This document shows positions 1 through 5,995 of a stretch of DNA of 8,892 nucleotides, piece by piece; the first letter of the stretch is position 1; each line of letters begins with the position of its first letter. The notes under the pieces are model-generated. The model was not told the DNA's origin. It ran no database searches and saw only the letters and a list, made by a program, of their open reading frames with translations. Location: positions 1 to 8,892 of the forward strand of contig DLAP01000065.1 of assembly GCA_002493965.1 (NCBI GenBank). Reading direction: 5' to 3'. Both the position numbers and the translations under genes were made by a program. Source of the DNA: Clostridiales bacterium UBA7044. GTDB lineage: Bacteria > Bacillota > Clostridia > Oscillospirales > Oscillospiraceae.

Positions 1-1
1 C

Positions 2-20
2 ATGGTTTTTCGACAGCCTG
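2..20 (+). repeat. 19-bp inverted-repeat copy, left end
   Basis: These 19 bases (ATGGTTTTTCGACAGCCTG) are the exact reverse complement of positions 8807-8825 near the other end of the window. The match stops at both sides. One nucleotide (T21) separates the 19-mer from a strong hairpin at 22-49. The right copy, read on the minus strand, is also one nucleotide from a hairpin, so the 19-mer plus hairpin looks like a module. The family and function are unknown; it may be half of a dispersed palindromic repeat or terminator. Confidence 0.7.
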
Positions 21-21
21 T

Positions 22-54
22 GCCCGCTTCCTGTTTTCAGGAAGCGGGCTTTTT
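22..54 (+). terminator. Rho-independent terminator of an upstream gene
   Basis: A perfect 12-bp GC-rich stem (22-33 with 38-49) has a TTTT loop and is followed by five T residues (50-54). This is a textbook intrinsic terminator, probably for a gene ending left of the window. It ends only 52 nt before the rubrerythrin start, so it could instead act as a leader attenuator if transcription enters from the left. Confidence 0.85.
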
Positions 55-69
55 GAATAATTTTCCCAT

Positions 70-99
70 TTTCCGGAAATCCTGTTTCCAGAAAGGGGA
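70..99 (+). promoter_or_regulatory. Rubrerythrin leader: palindrome and RBS
   Basis: A perfect 10-bp palindrome TTTCCGGAAA lies at 70-79, followed by further TTTCC (85-89) and GGAAA (97-101) elements. The Shine-Dalgarno AGGGGA (94-99) sits 7 nt before the ATG at 107 and decides that start. No convincing -35/-10 pair is visible between the terminator and the start; the best -10 guess is TAATTT at 58-63, with only a weak TTTCAG at -35 inside the terminator stem. The palindrome may be a regulator site, but this is inference. Confidence 0.4.
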
Positions 100-106
100 A
101 ATCAAT

Positions 107-709
107 ATGGAGTTCATTCATTCGGAAACACTAAAGAATTTAACCCGCTCCTTCGCCGGAGAGTCCCAGGCCAGGAACCGGTATACCATCTACGCAAAAA
201 TCGCCCGGAAAGAAAATCAGGAGTGGATCGCACGAATCTTTGAGGAAACCGCAGATAACGAAGCCGTTCATGCCGAAGAATTTCTGGAAATGATCCAGGA
301 GTTGGGCGGCTGTGCCGCCAATATTGAGGTCTGCGCGGGCTATCCCTTCCAGCTTGGCACCACCGTGGAAAACCTGGGCTTCGCCGCCGACGGAGAAAAG
401 GAAGAGCATGACGACGCCTACCCTGGCTTCGCGGAAATCGCCCGGCGGGAGGGCTACAAGGACGCCGCCCGGCTGTGGATGCAGATCGCCCGGATTGAGG
501 GGGTCCACCATGGCCAGTTCCAGTCCCTGGAAACCCAGCTGCTCAAGGGGGAGCTGACGGAAAAGGAAGTACCCATCCGCTGGCGCTGTCTAAACTGCGG
601 CTATACCTACGAGGGCATCCGGGCCTGCGATCCCTGCCCGGTCTGCGGAAAAAGCGCCTCCTGGCAGGAGGGTGACCTGGATCGCAAAGCGTTTCTGGAA
701 CAAGGATAA
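107..709 (+). CDS. rbr: Rubrerythrin
   Basis: This 200-aa protein is a peroxide-scavenging non-haem diiron enzyme of the anaerobe cytoplasm: it reduces hydrogen peroxide to water with electrons delivered through its rubredoxin-like domain. Residues 1-145 form the ferritin-like four-helix bundle, with family metal-ligand motifs visible as GESQARNRY (E19), ADNEAVHAEEF (E52, H55), EEHDDAYPGFAEIAR (about E100) and ARIEGVHHGQF (E131, H134). Residues 158-182 are the iron-binding rubredoxin domain, with C161/C164 and C177/C180 (CLNCGY and CPVCG). Length is normal for the family (about 190-200 aa). The frame is open 35 codons further upstream, but that stretch crosses the terminator hairpin, while ATG 107 has an AGGGGA ribosome site 7 nt before it. 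It appears monocistronic, with a hairpin right after the stop. Confidence 0.95.
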   Translation: MEFIHSETLKNLTRSFAGESQARNRYTIYAKIARKENQEWIARIFEETADNEAVHAEEFLEMIQELGGCAANIEVCAGYPFQLGTTVENLGFAADGEKEEHDDAYPGFAEIARREGYKDAARLWMQIARIEGVHHGQFQSLETQLLKGELTEKEVPIRWRCLNCGYTYEGIRACDPCPVCGKSASWQEGDLDRKAFLEQG

Positions 710-720
710 CCACGATTCTC

Positions 721-747
721 TGGCGGCGGGGAAAATCCCCGCCGCCA
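721..747 (+). terminator. GC-rich hairpin after rubrerythrin
   Basis: An 11-bp perfect stem (721-731 with 737-747, TGGCGGCGGGG) with loop AAAAT starts 11 nt after the rubrerythrin stop. The bases after it are AAACAAAACTTT rather than a T tract, and the minus strand has none either. It may be a weak terminator or a 3' end-protecting structure of the mRNA. Confidence 0.55.
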
Positions 748-762
748 AAACAAAACTTTCTG

Positions 763-792
763 TTTACAGAAGCCCCTGCCTTATGATATGAT
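763..792 (+). promoter_or_regulatory. Sigma-A promoter of the exonuclease gene
   Basis: TTTACA (763-768) and TATGAT (787-792) are separated by 18 bp. The -10 is preceded by TG at 784-785, giving an extended -10 (TGaTATGAT). It lies 36 bp before the start codon at 829. Confidence 0.75.
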
Positions 793-828
793 AGATGATA
801 AGGATTCTGTAAGACAGAGGTTATGGCA

Positions 829-1818
829 ATGAATTACATCGTTTTGGATATGGAATGGAATCAGCCCTGGCCCGGCTCCCCTTCCTCTAAGAAGGTGCTT
901 CCCGTTACCATCCGGGGGGAGATCATCCAGATCGGCGCCGTTCGGATGACCGAAGATCAGGAAGTGGCCGACGAATTTCAGGTCATGGTCAAGCCCAAAT
1001 ACTACCGCCGCTTAAACCGCCGGGTCAGCAAGCTTACCGGCATTAAAGAAAGCCAGCTTCTGAATGAGGGCATTCCCTTTGTGGATGCCATGAACGATTT
1101 TCGCAATTGGTGCGGGGAGGACATCGTCTTCCTGACCTGGGGCTTTGACGACATCGGCATCTTGCGGGAGAATCTCCAGCTTTACAGCATGGACACCCAT
1201 TTTACGGATCATTGGTATAACGCCCAGATGATCTTCAACGCTCAGACCGACGGCTCCAATTCCCAGAAGGCCCTGAAAACGGCCATGGAAATCTTCGGCA
1301 TTGAAGCCACCCGCCCCGCCCACGACGCCCTGGGGGATGCCTACCACACCGCCCTGATCTGTGCCCGGCTGGACCTGAAACGGGGGGCGGAGGAATACGA
1401 CGAGGCCCTGAAAAGCCACGAAAACGGCTTTCACGGGGCGGAGCTGCCCGGCTGCATCGCCCGGAAGGTATTCCACGATTACCCGGATAAGCGCTCTGCC
1501 CTGGGCGCCATGTCCGGGGAGGAAAACCGCTGCCCCATCTGCGACGGCCGGATGCTTGGCTCCCGCTGGTTTGCCCAGCCGGGACACCGGTACATGGATC
1601 TGGCCACCTGCCCGGAGCATGGGCAATTCCTTATCCGGGTCCGGCTCTCCGAACAGCCTGACGGAAAGGTGCGGGTCAGCAGGCTCACCTATGAAGCCAC
1701 CTCCGAGGCCGCCGAGGTCTACGCCCACCGGGCGGAAAAGGCAGATCCCGAGGAGCGCCCCCGGCCCCGCCGTCGCCGCCGGAAGAAAAGCACCCCCAAG
1801 CCGGACCCCCAGAAATAG
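829..1818 (+). CDS. DEDDh 3'-5' exonuclease (KapD-like) with C-terminal zinc-ribbon-like region
   Basis: A 329-aa predicted 3'-5' exonuclease of the DnaQ/RNase T fold, in the group that includes the sporulation KinA-pathway inhibitor KapD. Motif ExoI is LDMEWNQ (D7, E9). ExoII is TWGFDDIGIL (D107 or D108). ExoIII is AHDALGDAYHT (H165, D170), the DEDDh pattern of a metal-dependent nuclease. It should remove nucleotides from 3' ends of single-stranded RNA or DNA in the cytoplasm; the substrate cannot be told. After the nuclease domain (about 1-190) comes a region with C235/C238 (CPIC) and C261/H264 (CPEH), probably a small zinc ribbon, then an Arg/Lys tail (about 308-321) likely to bind nucleic acid. 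KapD itself is near 200 aa, so the extension is notable. ATG 829 is chosen over ATG 823 because AGAGG (816-820) is 8 nt from the former but only 2 nt from the latter. It has its own promoter and terminator. Confidence 0.88.
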   Translation: MNYIVLDMEWNQPWPGSPSSKKVLPVTIRGEIIQIGAVRMTEDQEVADEFQVMVKPKYYRRLNRRVSKLTGIKESQLLNEGIPFVDAMNDFRNWCGEDIVFLTWGFDDIGILRENLQLYSMDTHFTDHWYNAQMIFNAQTDGSNSQKALKTAMEIFGIEATRPAHDALGDAYHTALICARLDLKRGAEEYDEALKSHENGFHGAELPGCIARKVFHDYPDKRSALGAMSGEENRCPICDGRMLGSRWFAQPGHRYMDLATCPEHGQFLIRVRLSEQPDGKVRVSRLTYEATSEAAEVYAHRAEKADPEERPRPRRRRRKKSTPKPDPQK

Positions 1819-1827
1819 CAGTCGCCT

Positions 1828-1863
1828 GCCGTCCCTGTCTTCAAAAAACAGGGACGGCTTTTT
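1828..1863 (+). terminator. Rho-independent terminator of the exonuclease gene
   Basis: An 11-bp perfect stem (GCCGTCCCTGT at 1828-1838 with 1848-1858), a 9-nt loop and TTTTT at 1859-1863, starting 10 nt after the stop codon. Confidence 0.9.
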
Positions 1864-1900
1864 CGCCAAATTTTAAGGCCGTTAAAAAAAACTTAACCTC

Positions 1901-1922
1901 TTTCCCGAGAAAAATCGGGAAA
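1901..1922. repeat. Short hairpin upstream of the yfhO promoter
   Basis: An 8-bp perfect inverted repeat (TTTCCCGA at 1901-1908, TCGGGAAA at 1915-1922) with loop GAAAAA. There is no T run on the plus side. It lies 17 bp upstream of the promoter -35, so it could be a regulator site or a weak secondary terminator. Confidence 0.4.
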
Positions 1923-1938
1923 AATCCTCTGATTCTTC

Positions 1939-1967
1939 TTTACCTTTCCGGAAAAAAGTGGTAAAAT
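1939..1967 (+). promoter_or_regulatory. Sigma-A promoter of the yfhO gene
   Basis: TTTACC (1939-1944), a 17-bp spacer and TAAAAT (1962-1967), with TG at 1959-1960 forming an extended -10. The Shine-Dalgarno GGGAG (1994-1998) follows, 6 nt before the ATG at 2005. Confidence 0.7.
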
Positions 1968-2004
1968 ATAAAGGATTTTACCCTGTCATGAATGGGAGAC
2001 GCCT

Positions 2005-4737
2005 ATGAAACTGTCCCTGAAGAAACCCAGAAAATTGAATTTTCTGTATCTGGCCTTTGCCATTCCCTGTGTGGGAATGCTTTTCGTCATGCTCATCAGC
2101 CAGTATGAACCCTTCGGCCACTACTCCATGCTGTATTCGGATATGTACCATCAGTATTATCCGTTCTTTGTTGCCTTCCGTCAGGCCCTGCGCAGCGGTT
2201 CCGGGCTTCTCTACACCTGGAGCGTGGGCATGGGCATGGACTATCTGGGCCTGATCGCCTACTATCTGGCCTCTCCTCTGAATCTCATTAGCGTGCTGGT
2301 GCCGGAAGGGTGGCTGCTCGAATACTTCTCCCTGCTGGTGCCTATCAAGCTGGGCCTTGCGGGACTGTTCTTCGCCATTTTCCTGAAGGAGCTGTTCCAC
2401 AAGAACGACCTGTCCATTGCCGTCTTCGGCGGGTTCTACGGACTGTGCGCCTGGGCGTTGGGTTTTCAGTGGAACGTCATGTGGCTGGACACCTTCGCCC
2501 TGCTGCCTCTGGTCACACTGGGAGCCATACAGCTTCTCCGGGAGAAAAAGTTCCTGCTGTATACCCTGACCCTGTTCCTGTCCATCTTCGCCAATTACTA
2601 TATTGGCCTGTTCACCTGCATTTTCGTTTTCCTGTTTTTCTTCGTATACCAGATCTGCCGCTGGGGGGGCTGGAAGAAATTCTTCCGGGATCTGGGTCGC
2701 ATTGCTTTCTTCTCCGTCCTTGCCATCGGCATGACGACTGTTCTCACCCTGCCCGCTCTGTCCGCTCTGCAAACCACCCAGTCCAGCGTCAACAAGTTCC
2801 CCACCGGCTTCCGGCTGAATATCACAAGTAAAAATACCCTTCTGGGGCTGCTGGACGCCATGCGGCAGGTGGCCGGGAACATGGGCGGAGCTATCGAGCC
2901 GAACTTCAAGGAAGGTCTGCCCAATGTATACTGCGGCATCGTCAGCGTCTTCCTGATGTTCCTGTATCTGATGGCAAGAGATGTAAAACTCCGGGACAAG
3001 ATCTGTGCCGTGGCTCTGCTTCTGTTCTTTAACGTCAGCTTCATCATCCGGCAGTTAGACTATATCTGGCACGGCTTCCACTTCACCAACATGATCCCCT
3101 ACCGGTTCAGCTTCCTGTACAGCTTTGTAGTGCTGTACATGGCCTACCGGGCCTGGCTTCTGCGCCGGAAATTCCGCTGGTACAATATCACCGGGGCCGG
3201 ATTCCTGGCGGCAGCGGTTCTCGCCTGCTCCAATGATCTATGGGAAACCGTCCCCTTCTCTCTCGGCTCCCTGGAGCTGGAGATTCCCTTGTACCTGCTC
3301 TATAATGGGATTTTCCTGCTTCTCTATGTGCTTTCCATGCTCTATGGCAGTATGCGCTCTGCCATTCCCGCTGATGCCTCCCAGTGGGAAGAAGCCCGGA
3401 TCCGGAAGGATCAGGCCCGGCAGCGAGGCCTTTCCCGGCTGCTCCTGCTGACAGTGATGGGCGTGGAGCTGATCGGAAACCTGGTGTGCTTCGGCCTGTA
3501 TTTCACCGGCACGGGGGTTTCCAACTACCCCAAGGGCACCACCTACACCGCCTCCGTTATCCGCTATATGAAGGAGCGGGAAAAGGACACCCTGTTCTAT
3601 CGTGCGGAAACCACCCACTCCCAGACCCTCAACGACGGGGCGCTGAACGGCTACAACGGCGTTTCCGCTTTCACCAGTTCCGCCAATGTGAAGACCACGC
3701 AGTTTATGAAAGCCCTGGGCTACGGAGCGAAAAACACCTACAACCGGTATCTGTTCGAGGAGAGCTCTCCTGTGGCAAATCTGTTCTTAAACTTAAAATA
3801 TATGATCGAGCGGGACGGGAAGGATAAGCAGAGCACTTTCTTCCGGGAAATAAATCATTTTGGCGACACTTCCCTGCTGGAAAATCAGGCTTATCTCCCG
3901 CTGGGCTTCCTGACGGACAGCGCCTTGGGGGACCTGGATTTCGATTCCTCCAGCAATGCTTTTCTGTTCCAGAACGCTCTCTTCTCCTCCGCCACCGGGC
4001 TGAGCGGGGACGTCTGGCATCTTCTCTCGGGAGGCAATACTACCATCACCGGAAATAACGTCACCATTTCGGACAGCAACGGCAGCGGCTACTGCCTGTA
4101 TCGGGACGCGGCCTCCGGCTCCGACGTCACCTACCGCTTCCTGGCGGATCGGGACGGCTTTGTCTGCATCCATCTCAATCTCCCCGAACGCAACACCTTC
4201 TATGTCAGCGTGAATGGGAAGGAGCTGTATCAGGAGAGCATCAGCCTGCCCCAGATGCTGGCGGTGCAGGACGTGAAAACCGGCGACACCATCGATGTGC
4301 GCATCGTCTGCAAAGAGGGCGAAGAAAGCTCCATGACCGTCAGCGCCGCCATCCTTGGCCATGACCGCTTCTGGGAGGGCTACGACATTCTGAACGAATG
4401 CACCTGGAACCTGACAGATTTCCAGAGCACCTGTGTGTCCGGCACCATCTCCTGCAGCCGGGAGGGCCTGCTTTACACCTCCATCCCCCAGAATGGCAAC
4501 TGGACCGCCACTGTAGACGGAAATCCGGCGGAAGTCAAGCTGGTTGGCGACTGTATGTGCGCCGTAGAGCTGACCGAAGGAAGCCACACCGTGACCTTCC
4601 GCTATCATAACAGCGCTCTTTCCCTAGGCTGGAAGATTACGCTCGTGTGCGTTCTGGTATTCCTTCTGATTGTTTTTCTGAAACGCAGACCCTATGCGCA
4701 CCCCGGCGGCTCTGGAAAATACCTCAGTTCTGATTGA
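2005..4737 (+). CDS. YfhO-family polytopic membrane protein, probable GT-C glycosyltransferase
   Basis: A 910-aa membrane protein. It starts with TM1 (about 13-32), then an outer loop with the family motif YSDMYHQYYPFF (D46 the likely key acid), then about 12 more hydrophobic helices up to about residue 500, including a WLD motif (160-162) in NVMWLDTFALLPL. Residues about 505-870 form a hydrophilic, probably extracytoplasmic region that contains the NLKYMI signature (about 595-600) and a Gly/Ser/Thr-rich beta-type section. A last TM helix (about 874-892) ends in a basic tail. In Bacillus, Listeria and Staphylococcus, YfhO proteins transfer a sugar from a polyprenyl-phosphate carrier to lipoteichoic acid outside the membrane, working with CsbB and GtcA; here the acceptor is unknown. 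No such partner gene is in the window. Length fits the family (about 850-900 aa). It is monocistronic, between its own promoter and a long terminator stem. Confidence 0.85.
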   Translation: MKLSLKKPRKLNFLYLAFAIPCVGMLFVMLISQYEPFGHYSMLYSDMYHQYYPFFVAFRQALRSGSGLLYTWSVGMGMDYLGLIAYYLASPLNLISVLVPEGWLLEYFSLLVPIKLGLAGLFFAIFLKELFHKNDLSIAVFGGFYGLCAWALGFQWNVMWLDTFALLPLVTLGAIQLLREKKFLLYTLTLFLSIFANYYIGLFTCIFVFLFFFVYQICRWGGWKKFFRDLGRIAFFSVLAIGMTTVLTLPALSALQTTQSSVNKFPTGFRLNITSKNTLLGLLDAMRQVAGNMGGAIEPNFKEGLPNVYCGIVSVFLMFLYLMARDVKLRDKICAVALLLFFNVSFIIRQLDYIWHGFHFTNMIPYRFSFLYSFVVLYMAYRAWLLRRKFRWYNITGAGFLAAAVLACSNDLWETVPFSLGSLELEIPLYLLYNGIFLLLYVLSMLYGSMRSAIPADASQWEEARIRKDQARQRGLSRLLLLTVMGVELIGNLVCFGLYFTGTGVSNYPKGTTYTASVIRYMKEREKDTLFYRAETTHSQTLNDGALNGYNGVSAFTSSANVKTTQFMKALGYGAKNTYNRYLFEESSPVANLFLNLKYMIERDGKDKQSTFFREINHFGDTSLLENQAYLPLGFLTDSALGDLDFDSSSNAFLFQNALFSSATGLSGDVWHLLSGGNTTITGNNVTISDSNGSGYCLYRDAASGSDVTYRFLADRDGFVCIHLNLPERNTFYVSVNGKELYQESISLPQMLAVQDVKTGDTIDVRIVCKEGEESSMTVSAAILGHDRFWEGYDILNECTWNLTDFQSTCVSGTISCSREGLLYTSIPQNGNWTATVDGNPAEVKLVGDCMCAVELTEGSHTVTFRYHNSALSLGWKITLVCVLVFLLIVFLKRRPYAHPGGSGKYLSSD

Positions 4738-4739
4738 AG

Positions 4740-4780
4740 AGATCCCCCAAAAGCAGAAGTCTGCTTTTGGGGGATCTTCT
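4740..4780 (+). terminator. Long-stem terminator after yfhO
   Basis: A perfect 17-bp stem (4740-4756 with 4761-4777) with a 4-nt loop (AAGT) starts 3 nt after the stop codon. The tail is only TCT, so the U tract is weak, but the stem is very stable and the position is typical of a terminator. Confidence 0.75.
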
Positions 4781-4809
4781 CATATACATATAAATTATAA
4801 AATTCCCTA

Positions 4810-4840
4810 TTGACACTCACGGTGCGTCATAGTTTACACT
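4810..4840 (+). promoter_or_regulatory. MerR-type autoregulated promoter with 19-bp spacer
   Basis: A consensus -35 TTGACA (4810-4815) and -10 TACACT (4835-4840) are 19 bp apart, the over-long spacer that MerR proteins correct by twisting the DNA. An imperfect dyad lies in the spacer: ACG-GTG-CGT (4819-4827), with weaker outer matches. It sits 31 bp before the start codon of the MerR gene, so self-activation on drug binding is the likely mode. The AGGAGG ribosome site is at 4857-4862. Confidence 0.75.
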
Positions 4841-4871
4841 GGAAATATCAAGAGACAGGAGGCCGTCAGCT

Positions 4872-5720
4872 ATGAGGACAGTCAAGGAAATATCCGCTTT
4901 AACAGGTATCAGCGTGCGCACGCTCCACTATTATGATGAAATCGGGCTGCTCAGGCCCACAGAGAAAAGTGAAGCGGGATACCGGCTTTATGACGAGAAA
5001 GCCCTGGAAACCTTACAGCAGATATTGTTTTTCCGGGAGTTTGATATTCCCCTGAAGGAAATCAAGGCTGTCATGGAAAATCCGGCTCTTGAAAGAAACC
5101 AGATTCTGCGGATGCAGAGAAAAATGCTGGCGGCAAAGAAAGCCCGGATGGAGCGTCTGATTGCCAGCATTGACGACATTCTGAAAGGAGAAAACAAAAT
5201 GGATTTTGCTGTTTTCAGCAGAACAGAAATGGAAGAAATGTTCCAGGCCATGCTGGAACATATGCCGGAGGACATGAAGGCATATTCCATAAAAGAGTTT
5301 GGGAGTATAGAAAAATGGAAGGCCCATTATATGGAAGCGGTTTCCAGAGAAGAAATGCAGAAAAGCTACGCAAAGGTAGTGCAGTGGTACGGCGGAAAAG
5401 ACAAATATCTATCCGCCGCGAAAAACCCTGTCAGCAAGGAAGTGGCAGACAGCTATGCCAAGCGAGTCGAGGCCATTCAGGAAAAAATGATTCAAAAAAG
5501 AAGCTGCCCCGTGGATTCTCTCCCGGTAAAGGAGCTTGTGGGCGAATACGGATTTGTGATGAAGCAGTTCAGTCAGGTGAAGGAGGAACGAGGGATCATG
5601 CTCTCCGTTGCCCTTTCCTACCAGAACCCAATGGTAAAATCAAGAATTGATGAACAATATGGGGAAGGGGCTGCTGAATTTTTCGCGCAGGCAATCACAG
5701 CATTTTACGGAGGCGACTGA
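4872..5720 (+). CDS. MerR-family regulator with TipAS drug-binding domain
   Basis: This 282-aa protein is a transcription activator of the TipA/Mta/SkgA type. Residues 2-22 are the MerR helix-turn-helix (VKEISALTGISVRTLHYYDE), 23-42 the wing (GLLRPTEKSEAGYRLY), about 43-70 the second helical DNA-binding part, and 75-107 the dimerisation coiled coil. Residues 110-282 match the TipAS antibiotic-recognition domain (ends YGEGAAEFFAQAITAFYGG). Family members bind hydrophobic or thiopeptide-like drugs and then activate promoters with 19-bp spacers, including their own. The TipAS part here (173 aa) is longer than in Streptomyces TipAL. There is no Cys cluster, so a metal sensor is unlikely. The start has AGGAGG 9 nt before the ATG. 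No efflux or resistance gene follows, so the visible target is only its own promoter. Sampled 60-nt segments are 38-53% GC against about 60% in tex, suggesting acquisition by transfer. Confidence 0.9.
   Translation: MRTVKEISALTGISVRTLHYYDEIGLLRPTEKSEAGYRLYDEKALETLQQILFFREFDIPLKEIKAVMENPALERNQILRMQRKMLAAKKARMERLIASIDDILKGENKMDFAVFSRTEMEEMFQAMLEHMPEDMKAYSIKEFGSIEKWKAHYMEAVSREEMQKSYAKVVQWYGGKDKYLSAAKNPVSKEVADSYAKRVEAIQEKMIQKRSCPVDSLPVKELVGEYGFVMKQFSQVKEERGIMLSVALSYQNPMVKSRIDEQYGEGAAEFFAQAITAFYGGD
5199..5720 (+). CDS. Possible internally started TipAS-like drug-binding protein
   Basis: Inside the regulator gene an AAAGGAG Shine-Dalgarno (5184-5190) lies 8 nt before an in-frame ATG, codon 110, which begins MDFAVFSRTEMEEMF. 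This is exactly the junction between the coiled coil and the drug-binding domain, so translation from it would give a 173-aa free TipAS-like protein with no DNA-binding part. In Streptomyces lividans, tipA is known to yield both full-length TipAL and a short TipAS that starts at residue 110 and soaks up drug. The SD and ATG are seen in the sequence; the two-product model is inference by analogy. The LKGENKM codons could create the SD by chance. Confidence 0.4.
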   Translation: MDFAVFSRTEMEEMFQAMLEHMPEDMKAYSIKEFGSIEKWKAHYMEAVSREEMQKSYAKVVQWYGGKDKYLSAAKNPVSKEVADSYAKRVEAIQEKMIQKRSCPVDSLPVKELVGEYGFVMKQFSQVKEERGIMLSVALSYQNPMVKSRIDEQYGEGAAEFFAQAITAFYGGD

Positions 5721-5766
5721 AGGAGGATATTGAAACGGGTCTCTTTTCACCCCTGTAGAAAATGGC

Positions 5767-5795
5767 AAATCCACCGCCGAATGGCAGTGGATTTT
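5767..5795 (+). terminator. Probable terminator of the MerR gene
   Basis: AAATCCAC (5767-5774) pairs with GTGGATTT (5787-5794). After one mismatch, GCC (5776-5778) pairs with GGC (5783-5785), with loop GAAT. The T residues are mostly within the stem and are followed by TCGCATTGGTTTTT. It starts 46 nt after the stop codon. A plausible but not ideal terminator. Confidence 0.45.
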
Positions 5796-5995
5796 CGCAT
5801 TGGTTTTTGGAAGAAAGAGAGGTAGAAAGAGGATTTTTGCTTACAGTCTATGTCAAGAAAGGAACCGGCTCGCGACTTCCGCTGCCTTTCATGGATATAG
5901 TGTAACTGACATTTATGTCGGAAGTATAAACCAATGGAAAAGAATTTTTGACAAAAGCTTCCTTTTCGGGAAGCTTTGATGAAAGCCGGGCACAG
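5796..5995. other. Non-coding gap between MerR gene and tRNA
   Basis: Apart from a 9-bp hairpin at 5954-5977 listed separately, I see no gene here. A weak GAAAGG/CCTTTC pairing (5857-5862 with 5885-5890) and a short GACAT-TT-ATGTC palindrome (5909-5920) are present. No promoter with good spacing was found on either strand. The minus-strand open frame that runs from here through the tRNA is not a real gene. Confidence 0.6.
5954..5977. repeat. 9-bp hairpin without T tract
   Basis: AAAGCTTCC (5954-5962) and GGAAGCTTT (5969-5977) form a perfect 9-bp stem with loop TTTTCG. Neither strand has a T run after it, so it is not a canonical terminator. It lies 19 bp beyond the tRNA terminator on the tRNA's 3' side. 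Confidence 0.5.

Noticed and set aside
2..106. 35-codon upstream extension of rubrerythrin
   Set aside because: It passes through a perfect intrinsic terminator and lacks a ribosome site; the start at 107 has AGGGGA at the right distance and matches the family N-terminus.
823..828. ATG at 823 as start of the exonuclease
   Set aside because: AGAGG would be only 2 nt away; ATG 829 has 8 nt spacing and gives the usual MNYIVLD beginning.
1012..1869. A 285-codon minus-strand frame opposite the exonuclease
   Set aside because: It runs through the exonuclease terminator and has no family match I recognise; the plus-strand gene has catalytic motifs, promoter and terminator.
3793..4608. A 271-codon minus-strand frame opposite yfhO (also 1978-2772)
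   Set aside because: Shadow frames of a well-supported membrane protein; low-complexity Gln/Glu or Ala/Gly-rich peptides without start signals.
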